Source: Paramecium pentaurelia | Taxonomy: Eukaryota; Ciliophora; Oligohymenophorea; Peniculida; Parameciidae | NCBI GenBank assembly: GCA_905183005.1 | Contig: CAJJDO010000006.1 | Coordinates: 418,035-482,034, forward strand | Length of the DNA stretch: 64,000 nt | Reading direction: 5' to 3' | In this document: one piece after another, positions 49,550 through 60,938 of the stretch | How the letters are laid out: every line of letters begins with the position of its first letter | Numbering within the stretch: the first letter of the stretch is position 1 | Notes under the pieces: model-generated | What the model was told of the DNA's origin: nothing | Database searches by the model: none | Seen by the model: the letters and a program-made list of their open reading frames with translations, nothing else | Made by a program: the position numbers and the translations under genes

Positions 49550-51251
49550 TCAGAAATCTTTGAATTGTTAATCGTAATCTTTTTAAGGTTTTGAGTGATC
49601 ATCATCAATTACCTTGTTTGGATCTATTTTATATTTATGTGAAATATTACCTTCACTAGTGAAATCTTTATCAAAACCATCCAACCATTATTCTCCTTAA
49701 ACTCTTGGTTTGTAAGGAGTGGGTACTTTTTTTTAAATCAACTATTCCCAATTAATATCTTTAAACCAAGGATGTGCAATTAACTCTTAGAAATCACCCT
49801 TAGCTCCTAATCTTGTAAATCGATCTCTTATAAGTAACTTTTATAATATATAGATTTACTCTTGAAATGAAATCTTTAGCTTCCTTACTAACTTCTGGTC
49901 TTTCAGGAAATCTTAGTTCAGCCTCCTTAATCAATTTAAACATAATAGTTTAATTTTTATTGTAAAATGGAGGCAAACCATACATCATTTCATATGTAAG
50001 AATGCCTAAACTCCACCAATCAGCTGTTTTATCACAACCATATCCTAAAATGACTTCTGGACAAAGATATTCAGGAGTACCACAGAATGTCATTGCCAAT
50101 TCATTTTTACGTACTATTTTAGCCATTCCAAAATCTGTTAAGAATACATTGCCTACATCATCCATTAATATATTTTCCAATTTAAGATCACGATAAACAA
50201 TATCTTTACTATGTAGATGTCCTAATCCTAACAATAATTCAGCAACATAAAATTTAGCTCTTTTTTCATCAAATTTTCTTGCCATTCTTAAATGTTAAAA
50301 TAATTCACCTCCTTTCATGAATTGCATAATAAAAAATAATTTTTATGGAGTTTGGAATGCATATGCCAAATTGACTAAAAATGGATGATTTACATGTTCC
50401 AAAATCATTTTTTCTGTTTTAGTGTGTTCAAGTTAATCCTTTTCAATAATATCTTCTTTTCTTATTGTCTTCATAGCAAACCATTCTCCAGTGTCTTTTT
50501 TCTCAACCAACATCACTTGCCCAAATGCTCCTCTGCCTAAGACTTTCAGAATTGAGAAGTCATCTAATGTTACTTCCTTGCCTTTCTCTCTAGCCCATAA
50601 AGTTTAAGTTTTCTTTCTTGCATCATCTTTTTCTTTTGTTTCTCCTTCTAAGATTTAAGCAAACATCTCATTATCCATATATTAAGGTTATTCTGAAGGG
50701 ATCTTAGAGACATGCTTCTTCTTATCACTTTTTGTAGTAGCATAATTGTATAATGATACATCCTCTTTAAAATAACTAAATACAATATATATGATTATAA
50801 TACATTGCTAGTTTAGCTTTAGTGAATAAAGAATAGCCTTCTAAGATTTTGGATACAATTTTATTGCGTCTATTAATGATCTAGGTAATTACTTACTTGT
50901 CATAACTACTATATCTGTAATCGTATTCATCTGGAACGTGGATTACGAATTCAGTACCGATAGAGGACAATGTGATAGCCTTAATCTTATTATATGGAAT
51001 CTTTCTCTTGATAGCTAATGAGGGAACATTAATAAAGATGATACATGTGCCTTTAAGGTTTATGACATTCTTAGTTGACACCAGCAAACTACGTTCTTGT
51101 CTCTTCTTGTAATCATTAAACTTAAACAAGTTGCATGACAACAAAATACGTTCTAGATAGATTATCATGCTTGATTACCATCCTGATCCAACTATTTAGA
51201 AAACTTATCATTCTCTAAATTGAGTTCATCATTAGGATTATGATTTTACAT
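49550..51251 (-). CDS. AGC-family protein kinase with N-terminal PH-like domain
   Basis: About 523 aa, five introns (26, 27, 28, 22 and 27 nt). Residues about 25-125 form a PH/TH1-like module (RILLSCNLFKFNDYKKRQER, IPYNKIKAITLSSIG). The kinase follows: LGRGAFGQVML, FAMKTIRKED, HSKDIVYRDLKLENIL, FLTDFGMAKI, MTFCGTPEYLCPEVI, DWWSLGILTYEM. Every catalytic residue is present. After the kinase come the AGC extension and the last residues FKDF, an FxxF hydrophobic motif at the very C-terminus as in PKA, which usually docks PDK1. The exact subfamily (PKA/PKG/AKT) is open because no cyclic-nucleotide domain is present. The start codon is only 16 bp after the stop of the MORN gene upstream. Confidence 0.95.
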
Positions 51252-51267
51252 AGTATTTATTAAATAA

Positions 51268-52293
51268 TCAATCCCATTAGATTCGTTTGCCTTCTTTCCA
51301 TACTCCTTTACGAGAAATACCATTTGTAAAGAAATATTCACCTACCCCTTCTTATTTTCCCATTACCCATTAACCCACATATTTATGACCATCCTCCCAT
51401 ATCAATGTTCCATAACCATGTTTCTATCCTTCCTTATATTCTCCCTCATACTATCTCCCTAGATAATCTGCATTCCATACCATCTTCCCACTTCATTATA
51501 CCCTTCCCATTCATTTAATTATTAATCCAATCTCCTTCATATATTCTCCCATCAGGCCAAATGTACTTTCCTTAACCATGAAGATTATTCATTTAAAAAT
51601 TGCCTTCATATTTTGAGCCATCTGGATAAGATAGCTTTCCAAAACCTTCTTTCTTTCCTTATTTGTAATTTCCTTAGAATATATTTTTTAATAAACTACC
51701 TTCAAAAATAGACCCATCTGGCCAGCTCTCAATACCATGCCCTTCTTGTCTATCTTTCACCCATTCCCCTTCATATTTAGCTTGGTTAAAGTTTATATAG
51801 ACTCCTTTTCCATGAGCTTAGTCATTTAACCAATCTCCTTTGTAAACATCTCCATCAGAATGAGTCAAAACACCATACCCATTCGCTTTATTGTTCTTCC
51901 ATTCCCCTATGTAAATTGATCTAGAAACTCAAATTAAGATAAGTCATACCCATCTGGCCATCTTTATTCTCCCTATCCCCAACGTTTACCTTACATCCAC
52001 TCTCCCTCATAGTAGGCATCATCTTCCATTAATATTTTTCTCAATTTTAGAGGAACACTTGAATTCAAAGTAGATTAAATTAAGAGTTCATCTTCAATTG
52101 AAATTATTTAAGGAAGAGCACTTTTATTCGAACATTATGAATATTAATCATCCTTATTCTCTTTAGATTTCCCTTGAGTTGAATGCATAATCAAATCATC
52201 ACTCTTTATTCCAGTATCAATTGCAAATTCTTCCTTTTTTGTAAGTTATTGTACACCTTCACTAACATAGCACATTTTAGTACAATTACCCAT
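51268..52293 (-). CDS. MORN-repeat protein with myristoylation/palmitoylation N-terminus
   Basis: About 315 aa. It begins MGNCTKMC: Gly2 for N-myristoylation, with Cys4 and Cys8 as possible palmitoylation sites. Residues 95 onward are about nine MORN repeats (YEGEWMQGKRWGQGEQRWPDG, YIGEWKNNKANGYGV, YKGDWLNDQAHGKGVYIN, YEGDWINNQMNGKGIMKW). MORN arrays bind membranes or proteins and often sit at the cell cortex. Three introns: 29 nt near 51910, 27 nt near 51690 and 22 nt near 51445. Removing the 27-nt one restores the exact 23-residue MORN spacing. Function beyond a membrane-attached scaffold is unknown. Confidence 0.9.
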
Positions 52294-52323
52294 TTATTTT
52301 AATTAATAAAAATATATATATTT

Positions 52324-53766
52324 TCACTGTTGCTCTTCGATTCTCATATTATCATCATTACCCCAATCTAAATAGTTTTTTGATTCAGCTGCTTTATATT
52401 CACTAATTAGAGATTCCAAACACTCTTTTGATTCATCAAATTCATCAAGAGAATCTTTAAACATAGGTTCTTTTTTGTATTAATCAAGGAAAGCATTTCT
52501 ATTTCTCAATTTATGATATTATTTCAATATTCTATCAAAAAGCTAAATAATTATCATAAATATTATACTGAATGAATACTGGTATGATTAGCTAACATAA
52601 GTCCACTAACTTTATGAGAAGTTTCAATATATGGACTCTTCTTTGAAAGTGCTACTTGAATTGAAGTAGGACCCCATTCAATAAAACTAGCCAATTTACG
52701 CTCCCTAATTCTTTACAAACTTTTATGGATTTGAGTAGCATCAACATCCCCTTGAATGATATTCAAAATTGAAATATAACTTCCATTCTTGGTAGATGTT
52801 GAAACCATGATGTTCTTAGTCTAAAGTAATCTTCTCATGACATCTAAGACTGTTGTTTTTCTTACAGATGAAATCTAAATTTGGATATGAAATATACATG
52901 TCTATCAATAGTCAAAGGAGTATATCCAGTCATTAAAAAGTGACATCTAGGTGTTGGTACTAATCCAGCCAAAATACTAACTAAATCATTATTCATATAT
53001 CCAGGATATCTAAGTGTAGTTGTAGAAGCTGCCATAACCATAGCCACAAGAGAATTGGTTTGAGATACAGTTGGTATAGGTATTTTGAGTCTGTCTACAG
53101 CTATTCTATTTAAAGCAGTGTTGTCTAATACAACAACAGCATCTGCATTTTAGGCTAATCTACGAAGAGTAAGTAGAGAATTATAGGGTTGAACAACAAC
53201 ATCACTTGTTTCATTTTGATTGGGGAATACAGAGTATGTTTATATGATTTTTTTGGGAAAACGATCATTCAATCTTTCCAAAATATAAGATCCTGATCCT
53301 GAACCTGTACCACCAGCAATTGAATGAAGCATTAGAAATCCCTCCAAACTGTCTGATCCATCAGCTTCTCTATCTATCATTTCCATTAATTCTTCTTAAT
53401 ATCTTTCTCCTTATGAATAACCACATGCCCAATTATTTCCTGCTCCACCTCCATCTTTTGAAATAAATATATTCTCAGGATTGAAGAGAGTAGAAAATTA
53501 TGATGTCTATATATAATTGATAACTCTAGGTTCCATGTCTATCAATAAAGCTCGTGGTATGTAATGTTCATCATCAGCTTAATAGAAGAACACATCTTTT
53601 CTATCATCTCCTTAGAGTGCAAATTCCTCCAAAATTCCCTCATTATTTATACCATGCTCTTTGATTAACTATTTCCAAAACTCAATACCAACTAAAAGTA
53701 TTTCATAATACACTTACTTTGATTACCACATTATCCAACTTGAAGTGTGATGATTTCTCTAGGCAT
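52324..53766 (-). CDS. TUBG: Gamma-tubulin
   Basis: About 455 aa, full family length. MPREIITLQVGQCGNQIG at the start; KDGGGAGNNWACGY; the GTP-binding loop GGTGSGSGSYILE; VVLDNTALNRIA; LMTGYTPLTIDR; MLANHTSIHSLFDRIL near the end. Gamma- rather than alpha- or beta-tubulin is shown by MPREIIT, NWACGYSQGE and the NHTSI block. It nucleates microtubules at basal bodies and spindle poles. Three introns: 53692-53717 (26 nt), one of 23 nt near 52880 and one of 26 nt near 52570. It shares a 59-bp intergenic region with the divergent MORN/Gln-rich gene. Confidence 0.97.
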
Positions 53767-53825
53767 TACAGAATTTAAATTTTTATATATTATTTTCCCC
53801 TCCTAATATTATAATATTAACGGCA

Positions 53826-56800
53826 ATGCGCAATAGTATAATAACTCAACTTGAATTCAAAGATGGAATATACCAAGGATAAACATTACAATCTAGATAT
53901 AAACAAGGAATTGGAGTTTATTTATGGGAGAATGGATCTGCCTATTTTGGTGAATGGAAATCAGATTAAATAGATGGCAATGGAATACTTTTCTTGCCAC
54001 CAAAAACAACTATATAAGGATAATTTAATTCAGCAAAATTACATGGAAATTGTCTCATATAAACAAGACAAGCAAAGTATTATGGTAAATGGCTCAACGG
54101 TTTACCTAATGGAAGCATGACTGCCTATTTTAAATAAGGAGAAGTTACAATAGCATTCCAAGATGGGAAACCAACACGAGGTCTTAGTAAAAGAGATTAA
54201 TCATTTGAAATTCCAAACTTAAAAAGTGTTTAATGTTACAATAGGAGTGCTTTGTAAACAATAGATTGGTTAGATGGAACATTCTATGGTATAACAGGAA
54301 AGAATGCTGCAAATAAGGTATCACCTAATGGATTAGGTATATTTGTACCGAAAAATGGATTATTTCAATGCGGATAATTTAAGGATGGTTTTTTAAATGG
54401 TTTAGGTAGAATATAGTAAGCATCTGGGGAAGTTTATTAAGGTTTCTTTGAAAATGGTAAGTATCATGGAAGAGGCATTTATTTATTTAAGGAAGATGAA
54501 TTATAATGGGTTAAAGGGATGTGGAGATTTGGAGAATTGATTGAAATTTTTCAAAATGGATTAGTTAAAAATTGTAATTCTCCTAAAGATTTAATGTGTA
54601 TATTTTATTTTATTATTGTAGTTCCATATAGTAATCATAAAAATCCAATTTAAATTAGACAACCTATATCCCTTAATAATATTAAAGAGATAGAAGACTT
54701 ATTTGAAATTCAATTTTAAAGATAGGAACCTATATAAAAATAAACTAGTGTTTCTCCAAGTCCTGAAAAATAGAGTAAGTTATCAAATTATAAATATTTT
54801 CAAAACTCCATGTCAACTTCTTATTAGAAAATATCTGATGCTCTACATGGAAGTAAATAGCATTCATCACCTGAAAGGAATAGCATTTAGTTAATAAATT
54901 ATTATAAAGGATAATTGAGAGATATAGATTAAAATGAACAATCTTAACATAAAAAATCTAATAAACCTTAATAAAATACAAGAAAGTCTCATTCTAATTC
55001 ATAGTAATACCTAATCTAAAGTTCAATAAAGAAAGAATCAATAAATAATAAATCATCAAATAAATTAAGTTAATCAGCTTATGTTGAAGAAATAAAAAAA
55101 CTTCAAACTCAATTTATAAAACCATTTGATTAGAATAAAAGTGTATAGTCTTAATAAAGTCAAATTTATTAGCCAATATTGGATAGTGAAGAACATTCTA
55201 GTTAAAGGAGTGAATTATTTTAAGAAAAATAGCATTCTTCACCAAAAGATCATATAGATTAAATTATTAATAAATCTAAATAATATCAAAAAGAACAATC
55301 AGTTGAGTAAAATAAGAAATCAATATTGGATTAATCTAGATAATCTATTCAATCAAAATAAGTCAAGAGTCATTAAAATTTATAACAATCAAAATCATCT
55401 TAATAATCAAGGCGTAAATCATCTGAAGGTTCAAAAAGGTTTAAATAATAGTTTTAACTTGAAGATTAAAATAAAATAAAAAGTGAAGGAAATAAATTAT
55501 ATAAATTTGATAATTAATAAACAGAATAATTACCATTAGATTCATCTTAATATTCATAATAATAATTATGGGAATCTAGATAAATTAAAGAATTTTCATA
55601 ACCAAGAGATTCAAGAAAATCTAAATAATCATCATAACCTGTTTCTTAGAGAATATCAATCAATTCAATAAATTAGGTTGCTTCTCAATAAATAACTCCA
55701 TAATAATCACATAGAGATTAATAAGAATAAAATAATTAAAAATAATCATCAATTTAAAAAGAATAATAATAATAATAATTTCAATAAATTTAATAATCAT
55801 AATAATCACATTAATCTTAATAATAGTAGATTATATAATAATAAGAAAATGATCACAATAAAAAATTAAGTTTCTGTTAATAAGATTTTGCTTTAGATAT
55901 GAGAAATACAGCTATTTTTAATTAAGTTGAATCCAATTAATCTAGTCAAATGAAATTTCATAGACATAAAAGAAGTTAATCTTAAACTGATTTTGATAAA
56001 TTAGATATTAATGATGATACTCAAATGAAGTTAATTAAACAATAATAATTATATATGTAATAATTAATAGAATAATAATAAAGAGAACTAGAATAACTTA
56101 AAATGTAGTAATAATAATTAGAAGATGATAATTAAATATCATAAAGTAGACTAGGATATAAAACTAATGTTTCTATAGATTCATAGGAAAGTTACCCTCA
56201 ATAATAATCAGAAAGTTTTCAATAAGAATTTATTAAATCAGTAAGTGATGTATTAAAAAGTGAATTGAAAAAAAAATAAGATGATTCATTTATAAGAGAT
56301 AATTAAAATAATTCTCCACATTTTGAATAATCAAAAATAACAAATAATTAATAGTCTATGTTTTTTAATGATATTAATAGTTTAGAAAATGTGAATGTAA
56401 ATGAAAGATTTCATAACAGAAAATCTAGCCAATAACAAGAAGAGGCTAAAAAATCAAGAGCTGAGTCAATGATAATTAAAAAATAACCAGTTTCTCATAG
56501 TGAATTAGATGATTTATAAATTGATAAATTATAAGATGCTTAATCAAGATAATCTAGATAATCAGGTAGATCTGGATATTCTGGAGATATTAAATAATAA
56601 AGATCATAATCACATTAATCTAGTTAACGAAATTATTCAAATCAATAACACTCATTTAATTAATATTAATCATAAGAATAATTTTATCCACAAAAATAAC
56701 CATCAACCATTTAAGAAAAAGAAGAATCATAAATTCTTTCATAATAAATTAAAGTTGAATCAAATAATTCATTTAAAAAGTAAGATCATTTATTTAATGA

Positions 56801-57473
56801 TGATAATAAATAAGATTAATCCTAAAGTTCATAGTAAATGTCAATTATTTCTAACTAATTTCAATAAGAATAAAATAATACAAAGAAACTAAATTAGGAA
56901 GACTCTATTTTAAAAAAATAATATTAAGATAATAATATTTTAAAATAAAAATAATAAAATACTATATAGAAAAGTAAATAGCAATTTCAATAACATGTTC
57001 AAAATAAAAATGAAGAATCAATTGAAGAATTGATGAAAAAATAATCTCATAAATAGATTACTTAGACTTAATTAAAGTTTGTAGCTTGTCCTTCATAACA
57101 TTCTTTACCAGGTTAGATTAATTTCTCTGATAAATAATTACAAGTAAAGCCAGATTAAATGAGTGAAAATATTTAAGTAACCATTGTTGATGATTAATCA
57201 GATACCTAATAAAATATATAGGAAATTAAATTATAATTGGCAGCTCAAAAGGAGATACTTTCTTAATTGTATCATTCTATATAGGAATCAAAATAAATGA
57301 AGGTCTCTCAGTTTGATTCTGATAAGAGAATTAGTGAATAAAGAACTGTAAAACGAGGGATGGTTAGTGGAATTGTTGATCCACGTAGTAGTCCCATAAA
57401 AAAAGTAATAATTACAAAAGGAGCATTTCCTGCTTTTACTATTATAAAATCCTTATCTCCCATAAGACTTTGA
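53826..57473 (+). CDS. MORN-repeat protein with very long Gln/Ser-rich tail
   Basis: About 1,207 aa with one 24-nt intron near 54600. Residues 1-250 are MORN repeats (YKQGIGVYLWENGSAYFGEW, YYGKWLNGLPNG, CGQFKDGFLNGLGRIQQ, YQGFFENGKYHGRGIYLF). From about residue 290 to the end the protein is low-complexity, dominated by Gln with Ser, Lys and Asn. Examples are QQQQQFQQIQQSQQSHQSQQ near 55770 and short runs of TAA/TAG codons elsewhere. Conserved-looking islands at the end include GAFPAFTIIKSLSPIRL. Probably a cortical scaffold; the tail is prion-like in composition. It converges with the NAD+ synthetase gene 49 bp away. Confidence 0.88.
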
Positions 57474-57522
57474 TTATTATAATAATAAATCTTTATTTTA
57501 ATAAATAAAAAAAGAATTAATC

Positions 57523-59605
57523 TCATTCTAAATTCTCATCAATTTTCTTAAATTACCATGGCCATCTCCAGTTATATAAAAACTGTCTAAAATCAAAACG
57601 ATTATCATCTTATGAAAATGCTTAGGCATGAAATGAAGCAGTAATAGTTACTACTTTGTGTCTGTTTAAGGCATAGTGTTTGAAAAATTTCTTTACTTTT
57701 TCAGCTACTTCTTATGGAGTAATATTGGACCAGAGATATCTTAATTTCTTAAACATACTTACTGGACCCAATTTTTGGACCTTTCTCAATTTTGCAAATG
57801 TTTCTAATTCATTAAATGTTAATTCCATGTCATTTTCTGAAACATGACCTTCAGCTGATTATGGTCTTAATTCAGGTGAAGGTTTAGCTTCCAAAATTTA
57901 TTAAATGGCTGAAAAATTAAAAGTTTTGTAACAGAATTAAAGAAGTTATCTCAAATCATTTTTACTTAAGCTGCCTATTGGATTAATATCAGCACTAGAA
58001 CAATCATATTTAGTTAAGAATCCTCTAATAGATTCATCTAAATTGCTAGATCCAAGAACAATTAAAAATCCTTTTTTTCCATTATTCCATGGAGTTAATT
58101 AAGCTATCAAATATGTAAGTACCATTCTTGATCTTGCTTAAATATTCTACAAAGCTAGATCTTCTGATAAAGATCCACCATTTACAATAAATTACGGGTT
58201 TTTTTTTAATATAGGTTTAATGCAAGATGTACAAGCTTTACAAACCTAATCAATTTCCACTTCGTAATGTTTACTTCCTATTTACTCAGCTAATAATCTT
58301 GATCTAGCTCTAGAATCCTAGGTTGAATTTTCAGACCCAAGATAAACAGTAAAGAGTAATCGATTAACAATCTCTTATGGAGATTTAGGAGTGAAGGTAT
58401 CATCTTCTACAGTTTTACGTAATTATTGCAATACTTTAATGTGAGTTTAATGATCATTATCAACACTATTAATAGTTTTAAATATTTTATTAGCCATAAA
58501 AAATACAGATAATGCAGTAGCACTGCTATCTAAACCTCCTGATAATGGTAACATAAACCCACAAGCTCCAGATCTTCTCATATAATCCCATAAGTAACAA
58601 GCTATTGAATCCTCAATTTCTGATTCATATTAGATAGGAATATCATGATAATAAACATAATTTTATTACTAGGTTAGATTAATGTCAAGTTTGACTCTAG
58701 GGAAATGTTTTTATTTAGAAGCCATAAGAGATCTACTCTTAATATTGATTCTAATGTTCCTGACTTCTTGTAAATCTATATCACATGTTGTAACTTCTAC
58801 ATCTTTAAGTGAGAAAGCATCACTTTTGGCAAATACTTTACCATTTAAAACAATACATGAACATCCATCAAAATACAATCTATTACCATCACATCCTCTA
58901 AGATTACAAAATGCATAACAAGCACCATTTCTTTTTGTGATATCTTTGAATAATTCTGTTCTCTCTTTAATTTTACCAACTTCATAATGAGATCCACTTG
59001 AATTTAGAATTATTTCTGCTCCATCTAATGCTTAATTTGCACTTGTTGGAATAGGTGTCCACATTTCTTCACATATTTCTATTCCAATTTCTGTATCAAG
59101 AGTTTACAAAATAGCAACTCCTATTGGAACACATTTTTATCCTGTGGCTATTTAAATAATAGGAGGTAGATCTAGATCCTCAATTTCTTTACTCCATGGA
59201 GTGAAATATCTAGACTCTCTATAATTTCCATCATCAGCCATATACATTTTTGGTCTTATTAAGTGAATCTTTTTGTTTAACAAAATCACTCTACAATTAT
59301 AAAATACACTTTTATGTATTACTGGCATTCCTATATCACAAACAATATTATCTGTATGTGGAAGTATCTCTACAATGGCTTCCCTATTATAATTAATCAA
59401 ATTTATACCAACAATGAGTAACTGTATCTGATTCTAAAAAATGATCTTCACACATGTACCCACATATCTCTAATTCAGGACCTAATCGATATAAACATTA
59501 TTTTCTTTTGCAGATTTCTATGCTTTCAATAATATTCTGAACATTTTGACTAAAGTCCATTGCCCATTAATTTAATGTACATACGCCTAATCTTGTTATT
59601 GACAT
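57523..59605 (-). CDS. NADSYN1: Glutamine-dependent NAD+ synthetase
   Basis: About 685 aa, as in animals and yeast. The N-terminal nitrilase-type glutaminase has its triad: Glu in RLGPELEICGYMC, Lys in LIRPKMYMADDGNYRESRYF, Cys in GIEICEEMWTPIP. The C-terminal synthetase domain has the ATP pyrophosphatase loop LSGGLDSSATALSV, TKYDCSSADINPIG and the family tail FHAQAFSQDDNRFDFRQFLY. Ammonia released from glutamine converts nicotinic acid adenine dinucleotide to NAD+ in the cytosol. One 25-nt intron at about 59396-59420. Its ATG is 15 bp from that of the divergent diacylglycerol kinase. Confidence 0.97.
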
Positions 59606-59620
59606 ATTATTAATTTATAT
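59606..59620. promoter_or_regulatory. 15-bp divergent promoter gap
   Basis: Only ATTATTAATTTATAT separates the start codons of NAD+ synthetase (minus) and diacylglycerol kinase (plus). Core promoter elements and leaders must overlap the coding sequences or be extremely short. Confidence 0.6.
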
Positions 59621-60894
59621 ATGGAATTTGCTTTTTTTCTTTTTGTAAATCCCACTTCTGGTGGAAATCGGGCAGGCGTGTATCTTTAATTAGATGCAGA
59701 AACAATTAAATTTAATCTTAATCAAAAACCAATCAATGTTTATTTCACCAGTCTTCATCAAAGAGACTAAGTCGAGATGAATCTAAGAAGAATTAAAGAA
59801 TTCCAATAACGAAATGTGTAAGTTAGAGTAATTGTTTGTGGGGGTGATGGCACTGTTATGTGGGTAGTTGATGAAATGCATAAACATGGAGTTGACTATT
59901 CTAATTGTCCTATAGGCATAATTCCTTTTGGAACAGGAAATGATTTTTCAAGGGTTTTAGGATGGGGTGGAGATACAGATGGTGACTTAGGGGCTTGTCT
60001 AAGAAACTTCAAACAATAAATATCATAGTGGCTTAATGCTAAAATACATGATTTTGATCTATGGGAAATAAATATAACAGTTGATGCATAAACTGGATCT
60101 TTTAAAAGAATTAAAAAATAAGGAGATCTATTTCAAAAAGAAATTCTTTAAAAAGATAAAGATGTTTTGAAATAATTAGATAAAAGAATGTCAAATTATT
60201 TTTCTATTGGAGTAGATGCTCGTATTGGATTTGGTTTTGATAAAAAAAGAACTTAATCTGCCTGTTGTAATAAATGTGTTTACTTTTGTGAGGGTCTTAA
60301 AAAAATGTGTCTTAAGAATCCAACTACAAATCAAGTTATTTAAGGTATGCAAATTTTAAAAGAATAAAATGTAACAATTGAATAAATTACTACTACTGTT
60401 CCTACTGATATATTATTTAAGACAAAAGGTGTCAATACAAGAGAAGATTAATAACCTCTTAATGAATCTAAGTTTATATTAAGTGGAGATCCAGTTACAT
60501 TATTATGTTTAAATATCCCATCCTATTCTGGTGGAGCAGGAGCAATTTGGGATAATTGTAGAGGAAAGGTAGCTGTTAAAGAAGGTACTTAGAAACTATA
60601 AGATAAATTTGTTAATTAGGATTTTGGAGATGGAAAAATAGAGTTTGTGGGTTTTAATTCTATGATAGGAATGGCTAATGAAAGGTTTTAAATTTATTAT
60701 TATATTATAGGTTTATTCATGGAAATGCAGTTAGGATTGCATAGGGAGAAGGACCCTTTTTGATCTCATTTAAAAAAAATGTTTCTCCTTATTTCTAGAT
60801 TGATGGAGAATATTTTTAAGCTGTTAATCCTACTTTGGCATTATTAAAAAGGTCACCTATACGTATAAAAGTTCTTATGAAAGCATAAAATTGA
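59621..60894 (+). CDS. Diacylglycerol kinase
   Basis: About 415 aa, one 26-nt intron near 60700. Catalytic domain: FVNPTSGGNRAG at the N-terminus, VCGGDGTVMWVVDEM (ATP-binding GGDGT) and IIPFGTGNDFSRVLGWGG. An accessory domain follows (YFSIGVDARIGFGFDKKR, NIPSYSGGAGAIWD, VGFNSMIGM, GPFLISFKK, QIDGEYFQ). It phosphorylates diacylglycerol to phosphatidic acid, ending diacylglycerol signalling. There are no C1 domains or EF hands, so it is a minimal type without obvious lipid or calcium regulation. Divergent from NAD+ synthetase. Confidence 0.95.
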
Positions 60895-60938
60895 TAATTA
60901 ATTATATAATTATTATTATTATTTAATATAAAAACATA

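Noticed and set aside
56509..56892. 127-aa plus-strand ORF rich in Asn and Lys
   Set aside because: It is another frame of the Gln-rich tail of the MORN protein, where all frames are open.
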